Origin: Trigonopsis variabilis
Lineage: Eukaryota > Ascomycota > Trigonopsidomycetes > Trigonopsidales > Trigonopsidaceae
Assembly (NCBI GenBank): GCA_003707065.3
Contig: PPXM03000002.1
Coordinates: 620,001 to 684,000 of the forward strand
DNA length: 64,000 nt
Reading direction: 5' to 3'
Each line of letters begins with the position of its first letter. Positions within the stretch are counted from its first letter, which is position 1. Below the pieces are notes generated by a model, which had not been told where the DNA came from, searched no databases, and saw only the letters and a list, made by a program, of their open reading frames with translations. Shown in pieces: positions 18,972 to 33,110 of the stretch. Position numbers and translations under genes: made by a program.

Positions 18972-20322
18972 ATGGAAGAGTTAGGGATAAAAGTAGAGTC
19001 CAATGCCCCAGAACTTGCTTCGAAACCGATCAAGAAGAGCAAGGTTTTCAGTGACGGGATAGTTGGGGAATCAGGGAACGAGACGGATCTGTATACTCAG
19101 TACAAAAAGTTGGAAAGGAAGTTGGAATACATCAATTTGCAAGAAGAATACATCAAAGATGAATATAGGAATTTGAAACGGGAATTGATACGGGCTCAAG
19201 AAGAGGTGAAACGGATTCAATCTGTGCCATTGGTGATTGGGCAATTCTTGGAGCCGATTGAACAAAATACAGCCATTGTTGGATCTACGACTGGATCTAA
19301 CTACGTGGTACGAATATTATCAACGCTGGATAGAGAACTATTGAAACCATCGTCATCAGTGGCTTTACACCGTCATTCGAATGCGCTAGTTGATATTTTG
19401 CCTCCCGAGGCCGACTCTAGTATTACCATGTTACAGGCCAGTGATAGGCCTGATGTGACTTATGCTGATATTGGTGGATTGGATATGCAAAAACAAGAAA
19501 TCCGGGAAGCTGTGGAACTTCCGTTGACTCATTTCGAGTTGTATAAGCAAATAGGTAAGTGCTTCCTTATATCTATATGAAGGTTGAATTATAACTTTAA
19601 GGTATCGATCCTCCTCGCGGTGTGCTATTATATGGTCCTCCGGGTACTGGTAAAACCATGTTGGTGAAAGCTGTGGCTAATAGTACCACTGCTTCTTTCA
19701 TTCGAGTGGTCGGTTCTGAATTCGTTCAGAAATATCTCGGAGAAGGCCCTAGAATGGTGAGAGATGCCTTCAGAATGGCGCGAGAAAATAGCCCGTGCAT
19801 TATCTTTATCGATGAAATTGACGCCATTGCTACTAAGCGGTTCGATGCTCAAACTGGTGCAGATCGTGAAGTTCAGCGTATTCTATTGGAATTACTTAAC
19901 CAAATGGATGGTTTTGATCAAACTTCTAATGTTAAAGTTATTATGGCTACTAATAGAGCCGATACCTTAGATCCTGCTTTGTTACGTCCAGGACGTCTTG
20001 ACCGGAAGATTGAGTTTCCTTCACTTAAAGATAGGCGGGAACGTCGACTAATTTTTAGCACAATTGCATCCAAAATGTCTCTGGCTCCTGATGCGGATTT
20101 GGATCTACTGGTAAATCGTAACGATCCCCTTTCCGGTGCGGTAATCGCTGCTATCATGCAGGAAGGTATGTTAACTTTATGAATGAGTCAATGCTAATAG
20201 TAGCCGGATTGCGGGCAGTGCGGAAAAATCGATATGTCATTCTTAACAGCGACCTCGAAGAGGCCTATAATGCGCAGGTCAAGGTTGGAGGCGAGGCTGA
20301 CAAGTTTGACTTTTATAAATGA
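18972..20322 (+). CDS. RPT3: 26S proteasome regulatory ATPase Rpt3
   Basis: Exons 18972-19554, 19602-20165 and 20204-20322; introns of 47 and 38 nt; 421 residues, in frame throughout. An N-terminal coiled coil ([20 protein letters not shown]) and OB fold ([20 protein letters not shown]) precede the AAA+ module, with Walker A GPPGTGKT, Walker B IIFIDEID and the arginine finger region [14 protein letters not shown]. The C-terminus ends FDFYK, carrying the HbYX-type motif of Rpt3 that docks into the 20S alpha ring. It unfolds ubiquitylated substrates in the 19S base. The start at 18972 gives the expected Rpt3 N-terminus; the frame continues upstream without family similarity. The second intron ends with two AG choices (GCTAATAGTAG); the distal one restores the conserved [13 protein letters not shown]. 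Confidence 0.95.
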
Positions 20323-20874
20323 TTGCTCTATGTATTTCACCAAGTCGATAAGCATGTTGATCATTGTAGGTTTCGATCTAATACATCGAATACACATTTG
20401 GTCCTCCGCCCCTAGGGCTTTCTAATATAAGCCCGCAGTCGACGCTTTTTTATGTATTTTACCCGCAAATGAGCCAACCTACGTATCATATACATCAAGC
20501 TTGCACTCTAAGCACTCTAAAGACTTCGTTGCAGCAAATATGAATCATGAATTAGTATTCAATATGCTACAATGAAGTTAATGTGCGTGACGCTAATGTG
20601 CGTGACAACTAGCGACTAACACATACATACGACAGTATTTCATAATGAGTAAACTTTGTATTTATAAGTAGAAAGTCGCCTTGATAATTAATAAAATGGT
20701 GCAGGAGTCAACTATCCGAAAACGGAAGCGATCGTATCAATTCGTAAGCCTCGCTGAGAAGGTTGGATTCTGGTAACGTTGCTATGACATCGAGCCGCTT
20801 TGGGACTTGGCTCACCGCCACCCATCTCCATCATCTCTCTCTCTTTGTAGGATACTCCTTATCTTTGAACCAAG
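20323..20874. other. Intergenic between RPT3 and the aspartic protease
   Basis: Promoter and leader of the protease gene. It includes a short tandem duplication of TAATGTGCGTGAC around 20579-20607. No gene or RNA signature seen. Confidence 0.4.
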
Positions 20875-22239
<1,365 letters not shown>

Positions 22240-22629
22240 AGTCTCTTATTTAGCAGAATATAATCCTTTTATGAGTAGTGTACTAATGCGTAGCGTTAGC
22301 GTTGACTCGAGAGGCGTGCTCCAGTCGATCGACGATGACCCCGTGACGTAGCATCAGCAGTACGTTATTACCCCACTGAGCGATGAGTATATTGACTATC
22401 TATCCTCGGGATACGCACTGACAAATTGAAGATTAGGGAAGCCCTTGTTTGTATGCATAAGCAATGTAAACTGTAAGGAGTATGCGAAAAGTATGTTCTG
22501 GCAATGACTTATTATTTACTACACGTAGCACCCATTGCGGACAGTCCAACGTTACTGCCTCAGTAAGAAAGCTGAGTGTCTCACGCGAGATTCCCTGTCA
22601 AGCCGCTAAGAAACGCATGTTTATTCATT
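22240..22629. other. Intergenic, FCP1 promoter region
   Basis: No RNA gene or repeat recognised. The FCP1 frame stays open leftward from 22630, but its first codon there is GTG at 22576, so no upstream ATG extends it. Confidence 0.4.
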
Positions 22630-24726
22630 ATGGCAGTGGATACCATTCAAGCTACAGCACTGGTTCTTCCAGATTCACTACCATATCCAATTACAGTTAC
22701 CGTACTACAGCAGAATGTTGGCACGAGGTTGGCCAAGCATGAGGCGATTTTTGGATATAAGTATTCAGCAAACGTGGATGGGGAGAAAAGAGAGATACAT
22801 CTTCAATTTGAGACACCTTTTGGAGGTGAACTAGTCGAGTGGAGGATTCATGTGGGGGACGTGATCAGCAACCGCGGACAAGTAGCTGCAATGATCATGG
22901 AACCTTGCACTCATGCTGTACAATATGGTGGAATGTGTGCGATGTGTGGAAACGTGGTGGAAGATAGTGACTATTCTGGATATGATGAACAGAAACGGGC
23001 ACCTATTCCCATAGCCCACGAAACGAAAGGACTCACTGTTAGCTTGTCCGAGGCTCAAAGGCTGGATGCACGCTCAACGAGCCAGCTGCTAGATTCACGA
23101 CGATTGATTCTAGTGGTAGACTTAGATCAGACAGTTATACATGTGACGGTTGATCCAACTGTCGGTGACTGGATGCAAGATCCATCTAATCCCAACTATG
23201 GAGCGCTGAAGGATGTTCATTCGATGTATCTGCCCGATGAGACTATGAATAAAGATGGCCGGTTAGCTCATCCAGGAGCAGGATGCACTTATTATGTGAA
23301 ACTTAGGCCCGGGGTGAGTGAGTTTTTAGACAAAGTGAGCGAAATGTATGAACTGCATATTTATACCATGGCTACGAGAGCATATGCAAGAGCTATTGCG
23401 AAGATAATTGATCCAGAAGGAAAATATTTCGCAGATAGAATTCTAAGTCGGGATGAAAGTGGATGTATGACTCAGAAATCATTGAAGCGCTTATTCCCGG
23501 TCGACACGAGTATGGTCGTTGTTATTGATGATCGGGGAGACGTTTGGGAATGGTCACCTAATCTCATCAAGGTGATACCTTATGAGTTCTTTGTGGGAAT
23601 AGGAGATATCAATTCCGGTTTTCTGCCAAAGGTTGATGATGTTCCTGTGCCCGAGTTGGACGAAGATAAAGAAGAAGTTAAGAAAGATAAGCAGCAAGTG
23701 GAAAAGGACCAAGTTGCCATTGAAGTCGGTGAAGATGTCCAGACAGCACAGAATGAACTATTTTGGGAAGAACTCGAGGCTCAGCAGCATGATCGGCCCT
23801 TAGCGAAACAACAGGATGCATTGGATGCAGAAGATCAAAGCCAAGAGAATGGCCAAGCTAAACAAGTTCAACCGACTAATAATCACCGGCATCGACTACT
23901 TCGAGACAGCGACGGAGAACTGCCGATCCTAAGTGGAATCTTAACTCGAGTTTATAAGAAGTTCTATAATGAGTATGACACCAGATATCGAGGATCTAAT
24001 CGAGTGAATCAAGAGGAACACAATCCGAGCATTGATATTATCATGTCTAAGATGCGGTTTCAGGTTCTCAAAGGACTGACTATAACTTTTTCTGGTGTCT
24101 TTGGAAGCTACGGCTCCCCCTTAGTTAAGTGGGCTCAAACGTTTGGAGCTACTGTGGTTGCTACCATGACACGAGAAGTCACTCATGTTGTGGCTGCAAA
24201 GACAGATACTGAGAAGGTCTTTATTGCACGACATCGACCTCATGTTAAAATAGTCTCAACTGCATGGTTATTAAGGTGTTTCTCTGAATGGAAGCGCGAG
24301 CCAGAAGACCGATATTTGTTTAATTTGTCCATTTTAACTCCAATTGACCCTGAATTGGTCGAGGATGAAGTGGCCGATAAGACTGATGGTGAAGCTAGTG
24401 CGACTGATTCGGAAAATTCAGAAACTGTGCAGAATGTTCAAGAGCATGCTCGTCGAGACAGTCTCCTAAATGCGTCGTTTGATTGGGCTGAGATGGATAA
24501 AGAGGTGGAGGAGTTTCTACAGTCGTCCGATAGTGAGATTGAGACCAATGAAGAGGACGAGGAAGAAGAACCAAGGAAACGCAAAAGGGAAGACATTGAG
24601 AAGGAACCCGGAAAAAAGATTCGACTCAAGGAAGCTGAGGATAAGATGGAACATGAGGACGAGGATGAGGAAGTTTCAGGCGGAGATTCTGATTTTGCAG
24701 ATGAGCTGGAGGCAGGATTGATGTAA
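22630..24726 (+). CDS. FCP1: RNA polymerase II CTD phosphatase Fcp1
   Basis: Single exon, 698 residues from the first in-frame ATG at 22630. The N-terminal segment includes a lipoyl-like stretch and a CxxC unit (C103, C106). The FCPH catalytic domain holds the DxDxT signature VVDLDQTV with D164 as the nucleophile and D166 as the acid/base, then YYVKLRPGVSEFL and the conserved RGDVW. A BRCT domain follows at about 490-590 (LTITFSGVFGS, STAWLLRCFSEWKRE). The C-terminus is strongly acidic with KRKR, matching the TFIIF-binding tail of the family. It dephosphorylates Ser2/Ser5 of the Pol II C-terminal repeats to recycle the enzyme. Its 3' end faces the cyclophilin gene across 69 bp. Confidence 0.95.
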   Translation: MAVDTIQATALVLPDSLPYPITVTVLQQNVGTRLAKHEAIFGYKYSANVDGEKREIHLQFETPFGGELVEWRIHVGDVISNRGQVAAMIMEPCTHAVQYGGMCAMCGNVVEDSDYSGYDEQKRAPIPIAHETKGLTVSLSEAQRLDARSTSQLLDSRRLILVVDLDQTVIHVTVDPTVGDWMQDPSNPNYGALKDVHSMYLPDETMNKDGRLAHPGAGCTYYVKLRPGVSEFLDKVSEMYELHIYTMATRAYARAIAKIIDPEGKYFADRILSRDESGCMTQKSLKRLFPVDTSMVVVIDDRGDVWEWSPNLIKVIPYEFFVGIGDINSGFLPKVDDVPVPELDEDKEEVKKDKQQVEKDQVAIEVGEDVQTAQNELFWEELEAQQHDRPLAKQQDALDAEDQSQENGQAKQVQPTNNHRHRLLRDSDGELPILSGILTRVYKKFYNEYDTRYRGSNRVNQEEHNPSIDIIMSKMRFQVLKGLTITFSGVFGSYGSPLVKWAQTFGATVVATMTREVTHVVAAKTDTEKVFIARHRPHVKIVSTAWLLRCFSEWKREPEDRYLFNLSILTPIDPELVEDEVADKTDGEASATDSENSETVQNVQEHARRDSLLNASFDWAEMDKEVEEFLQSSDSEIETNEEDEEEEPRKRKREDIEKEPGKKIRLKEAEDKMEHEDEDEEVSGGDSDFADELEAGLM

Positions 24727-24795
24727 ATTAGACATGCATGAGATATGACTGGATCAGATGAGGTTTATATGTACACAGTGCTGGAGATACAGCAA

Positions 24796-25347
24796 TCAGT
24801 CTGCTAACGGGTTGGCATGAATAGTAACGGATTGGATATAAATAGGATCCAATGGCCTGTTCTTCTTGTCCACAGGCACTTGTTCTAATTTATCAAGCGT
24901 ATCGAAACCGTCGATAATTTTCCCAAACACCGTATAGTTTCCGTCCAGATGAGGAAGTTTATCATAAGTAAAGAAAAACTGGCTTCCATTTGTATTCGGC
25001 CCAGAATTCGCCATTGATAACATCCCTCGAGTACTGTGTCGGAGAGTTGGTTTGATCTCATTGGCAAAGCCTTCACCCCAGATACTAGACCCACCTTTGC
25101 CTGTTCCCGTGGGATCACCCATTTGAACAATAAACGATTTTATGTTACGGTGGATCTTCGAATGATCATAAGTTCCACTTGCACATAAAGCTAGGAAGTT
25201 CTGAATGTCAGGGTCATTAGCAACATGACTTACCTCGGCGGTCTTTGGTACTATCTCGCAGAAGACTTCGACTTTAATATCCCCTAGATCAGTATGAAGC
25301 TAAGGAGTAAGTCATGACCGTTGAATACACCTTACTGTGACTGACAT
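24796..25347 (-). CDS. Spliceosome-type cyclophilin (PPIL3/Cyp10 class peptidyl-prolyl isomerase)
   Basis: Exons 25336-25347 (only 12 nt), 25234-25299 and 24796-25200; introns of 36 and 33 nt; 160 residues. The spliced start MSVTLHTDLGDIKVEVFCE and the length match PPIL3 closely. Isomerase-site landmarks include the GDPTGTGKGG loop, MANSGPNTNGSQFF and HLDGNYTVFGK. The otherwise conserved FHR arginine region reads IHRNIKSF, keeping the Arg and the Phe. The class associates with spliceosomes in animals. The gene is absent from S. cerevisiae but present in fission yeast as cyp10. The 12-nt first coding exon is small; its assignment rests on the exact family N-terminus across the junction and on the canonical GTAAG donor. 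Confidence 0.92.
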
Positions 25348-25807
25348 TCCCCATCGGCTTGGCTGACTGGTGAATTATAGAGCGAATGGTCAGTAACGAC
25401 GGTAACACTGTTCGCTTCTCCCAAAACGAAGACTGACCATCATGTAAGTTCGCTTGCTGCTCGTCGGTAAAGATGCCAAAGCAGGTATATTCTGGATCCT
25501 GAAACGGTTCACATGTTAGACAAGGGAATTTTCATGTAAGATTAAGCTATGAAACCTAGATTGCTCTATTCTCTTTCGTTATCGCTTAAAAGATGCGTCA
25601 TTCATCATGCAACTGTAATATAATTGGGAGTCAAAACTATGAGGTTTTGCTACTCGTATGATCAATTTACCGGGTATATTCTCTGTGGACACCACATTTA
25701 AATGGTCTTGTGGAGGATATGACGTTGCCAGAGAATGCTCCCAGTACATGACCATCACACCACAGTGTCCGCTAGCCCATTCTCGGTCGACTGCATAAAA
25801 AACGAGA
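25348..25807. promoter_or_regulatory. Divergent promoter region of the cyclophilin and MOG1 genes
   Basis: The 460-bp spacer separates start codons. On the minus strand two long stop-free stretches are present (about 25360-25500 and 25585-25840, the latter overlapping the first MOG1 exon), but they lack a convincing start, donor or family match. No TATA box is obvious. Confidence 0.4.
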
Positions 25808-26492
25808 ATGACTCTAAAGGGGTTGTTTGGAGGACATATTTCAGCTCAGATTCCTGATAATTACATTGATGCCAGGTACGTTAGGACTGTGTCTTGATCT
25901 GTTAATGACAGTGATTTGCGACAGGTACCGGATAATCAAGAAGTCTTTTTAGACTCTTCTTCGAATGAATTGTCAATTATCATTGAGATCCTGGAACGAG
26001 TCGAAGCTGCAGATGATGAAGCAGCATTTAAACTTCACATAGAGGACATAGCAGAAGCCAATGGAGTGTCCGAACAGATAACTTACTATAAACTTCAACC
26101 TTGTAAAGTTGCTCATGTGCCGTGAGTTTCTACCATTACCTTGTTTAACCACCACTTATAGACATTATCCCGCTTACTTTGCTATTTGCTGCGAGCCGGC
26201 TAACAAGTTTAATGTCTCGGCCCGACCAAATGATCCTACTTCTCCAGTACTCGTCCTATTCATCGCTCTTATCCGACTAGAAGAGTATGGAACGGACATA
26301 TTAATTTCGGTTAATAATCCTTTTCAGAATGTCGATCTTATCGCCTCTTTAACCCATCTTATTGATCCCTCAAATCAAGCCTTTATAGCAGCCAGTCCCG
26401 ATCTTGCAAACAATGTATTCGAAGCAACCGAGAGGTTACTGTTTTCCGTCCTTAACTCCTTCACCATCAATGATTATGCTTTATTTGGTTGA
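25808..26492 (+). CDS. MOG1: Ran-binding nuclear import factor Mog1
   Basis: Exons 25808-25875, 25912-26121 and 26162-26492; introns of 36 and 40 nt; 202 residues. The N-terminus LKGLFGGHISAQIPDNYIDA and the continuing DLRQVPDNQEVFLDS are the hallmark of Mog1, and the acidic EILERVEAADDEAAF helix follows as in the family. The C-terminal half (VLVLFIALIRLEEYGTDILI) completes the Mog1/PsbP-like fold. Mog1 binds Ran and promotes release of its nucleotide during nuclear transport. The start at 25808 lies immediately before the conserved core, so no further upstream exon is needed. Confidence 0.93.
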
Positions 26493-26827
26493 CTGGATAA
26501 TACATCATGCTTTATTTGATTGGCTGGATAATAGTGCTTTGAAAACCAGTCTTTTTCTGTTTCAAAAAAATAAAGGGGAAGCATTGCTTCAGTTATGCTG
26601 GCGAGCTGGTCTTTGATTGACCACTCGCCAGATCGTCCTGTCAATCATACAATCATGTAGTATAAGTCATTTTCTTTTTTTCTTATTACGTAAGGACTAA
26701 TCACAAGACAATCTTAATTCTTTCTAGTCAGCTAAGCTTTGCTCGCATTGACGGTGTGGGTCTCCCAAACATACGTTACATCGATCGCACTTCCTTGATA
26801 CCGCTTCGACTGTCTAATCACTCAACA
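26493..26827. other. Intergenic between MOG1 and the metacaspase
   Basis: Metacaspase promoter and leader. A 23-bp near-direct repeat (a GCTTTATTTG..TGGATAAT pattern) occurs at about 26478-26533, beginning at the MOG1 3' end. No RNA gene seen. Confidence 0.4.
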
Positions 26828-28421
26828 ATGTCCTATCCAGGCCAATCTAATACTACATATAATAACTCTCGGTATGATAACCGGATTCCTCCTCCATTTG
26901 GTGGACCACCGCCCGGACCTCCTCCAAACGGCTATCAATATGGACCTCCTCCTCCGGGTCCTTATGGCTACGGTGGCCCTCCTCCTATGTATGGTGCTTC
27001 TCCTCCGGTTCCTAATCATCCCTCCTATAATAATGCTCCTCCGGTTCCTAGTCATCCCAATATGTCTCAATCTTCTCAGCCTCCTCCTGTTAATGGGAAC
27101 TCGCGCCCAACTCAATATCAGTCCAACAACGGCAGCCCTTATCCATCTCAAAAACCTCCAAGCTATTCAGATGTTAGTTTAGGGACTCATAACCAAAATA
27201 AATACCAGACAAATGAGAATTACGGTGGGAGGGCTTCCAATCAAGGTGGTAATTTAGCTTCAAGCTCTTTTACTGCACCGCCTACTACTCCTCAAGCTTT
27301 TGGGCAAGGTGTTTCAAATTACAACTTCCAATATTCAAACTGTCAGGGCCGTCGGAAGGCTCTGGTGATCGGTATAAACTACATTGGAAGCAGGAATCAG
27401 TTGAAAGGCTGTATCAATGGTATGTTAATCTCTCCTTTTGATCTTGTTAACTTTTACAGATGCGAGAAATATGTCAAATTTCTTGAATCGTAAGTATCAT
27501 CTTGAACCTCTATCTAATATAGAACGCTACAACTATAAATGGGACGATATGGTCATTTTGACTGATGATCAGCAGAACCCACGATCACTGCCTACTAGAG
27601 ATAATATCTTATCTGCAATGCAATGGCTGGTTAGGGATGCTCAACCCAATGTATGTTTGCATGTTCAATATTGCTACTGACATTCTCTAGGACTCGTTGG
27701 TGTTTCATTACTCCGGCCACGGAGGTCAAACTAAAGATCTTGACGGTGATGAAGACGACGGGTATGATGAGGTAATTTATCCTGTCGACTTTGAACGAGC
27801 AGGACATATAGTGGATGACGACATGCACAGTACGTTCATGGAATTGACGAAGCTAATGTCTAGATATCATGGTGCGCTCTTTACAACCAGGTGTGCGTCT
27901 TACCGCTTTATTTGACAGTTGTCATTCCGGATCAGCCCTCGATCTTCCATATGTCTACTCTACTAAGGGCGTTTTGAAGGAACCCAATTTGGCGAAGGAA
28001 GCTGGGTCGGGTTTACTCAATGTCGCCATGTCCTATGCTCGCGGAGATATTAGCGGGATGCTTTCATCTGTCAATGGAATTGTGGGATCTTTCACTAAAC
28101 GAAATTCAAGCGCGCGTGAGAAGACGTTTCAGACAAAAACTTCCCCTGCCGATGTTATATCATTTTCTGGATGCAAAGATTCACAGACTTCTGCTGATAC
28201 GACTGAGTATGGAGAGGCTACGGGTGCTATGTCTTACGCCTTTATTTCAGTCCTCTCCCAGAACCCAAACCAGTCCTATCTGACGCTCCTCCAGAATATG
28301 CGTGCTGTTCTCCAGGGTAAATATAGCCAGAAGCCTCAATTATCAGTAAGTGTTGTCTCTCTGACACTATTAACTCTAGTGCTCTCATCCCTTGGATACA
28401 AATCTCCGCTTTATTATGTAG
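26828..28421 (+). CDS. MCA1: Metacaspase (type I, Mca1/Yca1)
   Basis: Exons 26828-27419, 27460-27650, 27691-27829, 27864-28345 and 28380-28421; introns of 40, 40, 34 and 34 nt; 481 residues. The first about 170 residues are a Pro/Gly/Tyr/Gln-rich prodomain with PPPG and YGPPPP runs, the type I layout. The caspase fold opens with [11 protein letters not shown]; the catalytic dyad is His271 in FHYSGHGG and Cys327 in DSCHSG, preceded by the acidic [10 protein letters not shown] segment. The last 42-nt exon restores the conserved C-terminus [12 protein letters not shown]. Known roles are Ca-dependent Arg/Lys cleavage, protein quality control and stress-linked cell death. I start at the ATG at 26828; the frame upstream begins at a GTG only. 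It ends 23 bp from the convergent phosphoglucomutase stop. Confidence 0.95.
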
Positions 28422-28444
28422 TTTACAGTCTTGGACGAGTTTCT

Positions 28445-30441
28445 TCATCTCGAACCTTCAGGCTGTAATCCGAATTCCTGTGGATGTATCCAATCATGAG
28501 CCAGTGCATCCCACACATCTTTAGCTGTGCGCACAGCCTCTTTCACTGAAGTGGAGCTTTTTGCTTCGATGTATATCTTGAGCTTAGGCTCAGTACCGCT
28601 TCCTCTTAAAGTGAGCATGACTTCCCCGGAATTGAGTCCGACAGTGATCATTTGCGATGACTTATTCACGGGCAAAGTCGGCATGTGATCAGCAGTAGAG
28701 CTGTCATAAGGAACAGTAAGATCACGCCAAAAAGTGATGTCATATACATCGTTGTTTATCTTCTTTAGCGTCTTTGGATAGGGCTTTGCGAGAGATCTTA
28801 TAAAAGCAAAAACTTGGTTGGTGACATCAGGGTCGGGAGTGAAATAGTATGAGTTAAAAGTTCCAAAGTGCCCATATTTGTCGCGTAAATCTTTCATGAA
28901 TTGTTCATTGTAGCCATCTTTAAAGGAATCCAAGAGATATTGCAGGGTGAATGCGGCAGCCGAAATCCCATCTTTGTCATGAACAAGCGAGAACATGTAT
29001 CCAATGGCCTCCTCATAGGCAAAAGGGACCTTGAATCCTCCATTTTCTAGGTCAATGGCCTTATTTCCTATCCATTTGAATCCTGTCAAAGTGGCCAGCG
29101 AGTGGAAACCTTCCACCTCGGCCATGGAGTGAAGCATCTGTGACGACACAGTCGAATTCAGAAGATATAGCTTGTCCAAGGAGCCCTTCTGCTCCTTGTA
29201 GATCTTGAGTACAAAGAAAGCAAAGACAATTCCCAGTTCATCCCCTTTTAACTGGTACCAAGATCCATCTTGTTTTTTCGTTGCAATACAAAACCGATCG
29301 GCATCAGGATCGTTAGCCAGGACAAGAGAAACATTTTTTTTATTTGCCTGATCGATTGCCTTGTCTAAAGCATGTTTTTCTTCCGGATTTGGGAATTTGA
29401 CTGTGGGAAAATCCGGGTCAGGTTGAGCCTGTTCTGAAACGACCAAGTACTGACGATCATTTAATCCCAGGAGTTCGCAGACTTTGACAAAGAAAGGCAA
29501 TCCAACGCCATGCATAGGAGTATAAACTATTAGTGGCTTGTCGCCATTTGAAAGAGACACTCCAGATGGTCTGATCAATTTCGAAGTCATTGCAGAGTAA
29601 TATTTTTCCAAAACCTGATCCATGACATTGCTTTTAGCTAAAGGGTCGTTATATACCAATTCAGCATCCCAGACGGTAGGTGTCAGGTTCTTATTGATGC
29701 TCTCAGCTATACCGTAATCATGAGGAGGGATAATCTGACAACCGTTTTCCCAGTATCTTGAATCAGAATAGAACATAGAGTCACCTACACTTTATATCCG
29801 TTGTCGTTAGCTGGATTCTTAAGTCAGCTCCAATTATCACACAGTTGGACACCCACATGGCTGGCAGTAATCATGATTCCAGCTGCAGCCTTAAAATAGT
29901 CCACGCCAAATGGAACTAAAGGTGTATGACACAACTCATCATAAAAGTATACTCTAATGCCTCGCGAAAGAAAAGCTCCCGATGCCAGACAAGCAAACCT
30001 TAGAGAGTTATGACGGTGATCATGACCGATCACCACACCTTTATTACAAGCGTCTTCAACGTGAACCTTTAGATATTCCGCTAGGCCCTTCATTTAGTAT
30101 CATACTTGTTGCTCTTGCTTACTTGCGAAGCTTGCAAAATGGTCAGGTCATTTAGTCGATTGAACCCGGCCTCCATCCTGGCTCGAAGCCCTTTTCCTTA
30201 GTCATTGTATGACAATTTTCTACCTGATGTTCCAAAAGTGATTCCTAAAGTTAGAACGTGAATTCAACTCTTTGCGTACTTTTTCCCAGCCGTCGTTCAA
30301 GCTCATCCATTTGACCTGTGGAATACAAGTGCCTGATTTCTTCCCTAGTGGTCTCATTCTAAATTTTAAGCTCAAACCATCTAGTATTGGACCCACTTGA
30401 TCCTGGGAAAGCCATAGCTTCACCAATTCTTCAATTGTCAT
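28445..30441 (-). CDS. PGM3: Phosphoglucomutase/phosphopentomutase (PGM2/Pgm3 class)
   Basis: Seven exons, in order 30397-30441, 30280-30358, 30224-30244 (21 nt), 30123-30190, 29857-30087, 29789-29817 and 28445-29756; introns of 38, 35, 33, 35, 39 and 32 nt; 594 residues. Motifs after splicing are [20 protein letters not shown] at the N-terminus, the catalytic phosphoserine loop TASHNP, the metal-binding NDPDADRF, the sugar-binding [11 protein letters not shown] and the phosphate-binding [12 protein letters not shown]. It interconverts hexose or pentose 1- and 5/6-phosphates. The class corresponds to yeast Pgm3/Prm15 and human PGM2. The catalytic loop itself is split by an intron (TASH then NP), so unspliced transcript cannot make enzyme. 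The first donor (GTGGGT) is unusual, but only that choice gives the family sequence. Confidence 0.9.
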
Positions 30442-31005
30442 GACGATTATTGACACATGTAGTGGGAATCACCGATTATGACACGGGACCGCGCGACACA
30501 ACGAACCCTCTCAGTATGGCAACCCTAGAAGATTGCAGTAGAAATAGCATTCCTTTGGAATCTGAATACTTTAAGCGAGATTAGGCCCGCTTGTCGTGGC
30601 AATTGCTGGACGTACAAGTCCTAGAGGATCTATTAGTCTAGAACGAACAATCTGAGGAGCAGAGGTGCCTTGACGTAGACAGTGTCTTGTTCAAAGTGCA
30701 GCCGTGCTATCTATGTCTAAGAAGAGCTCAATCTCTATTTAATATCGGGAAAACTACGCTGGTGAGCTTGGTAATTACAATACCATCTCTCCCGACTGAC
30801 ACTCTGAACTGAACTGAACTGACACCTTGAACATCTTCCCTACTTCCCATTTTAATGAATATAGGTTATACTTATCGTTCTCTAGTGAATTGGTGCAACT
30901 TTTTCCCCAGGAAAGAGAGCAATGCCAGTTAAGACGTCACTCATCTTTAAGCATTCGGTGTAGCAGCTTTTTGATCCCAATCGTTACTGATCTAGCCAAG
31001 TTGGC
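30442..31005. promoter_or_regulatory. Divergent promoter region of the mutase and Ecdysoneless genes
   Basis: About 560 bp with a short AACTG tandem repeat near 30808-30823. No RNA gene or conserved element recognised. Confidence 0.4.
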
Positions 31006-32949
<1,944 letters not shown>

Positions 32950-33030
32950 GCGACTGTTCTAGTAGAGAGACTCGTACACGTTGGCACATGTAGTCTTCTC
33001 GTCAGGGTAACAGTGACGCGGGTTGGAGAG

Positions 33031-33045
33031 GTTGCTGGTAGCAAC
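33031..33045. promoter_or_regulatory. RFX-type X-box (inverted repeat) upstream of the pericentrin-like gene
   Basis: GTTGCT and AGCAAC arms are separated by GGT, fitting the X-box consensus (RYYNYY, 1-3 bases, RRNRAC). It ends 66 bp before the ATG at 33111. In fungi, RFX proteins (Crt1, Sak1) bind such sites. Confidence 0.5.
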
Positions 33046-33110
33046 CACTAGTTGGGAAGAAAAACAAAACAACACGGTGAAGAGGTGAAATATCAAGACG
33101 CAAGAAATCG

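Noticed and set aside
22576-22629. Upstream extension of FCP1 beginning at GTG
   Set aside because: Not an ATG, and the added residues do not resemble the family; the first ATG at 22630 is used.
25348-25840. Long stop-free minus-strand stretches between the cyclophilin and MOG1 genes (for example around VILVFYAVDREWASGHCG)
   Set aside because: They look protein-like, but one overlaps the MOG1 first exon on the other strand, no good start or short-intron donor joins the pieces, and I recognise no family. Treated as chance or antisense of the promoter.
30155-30175. tRNA B-box-like GGGTTCAATC on the minus strand
   Set aside because: It lies in exon 4 of the mutase and encodes the conserved EAGFNRL; no A-box or acceptor stem at the right spacing.
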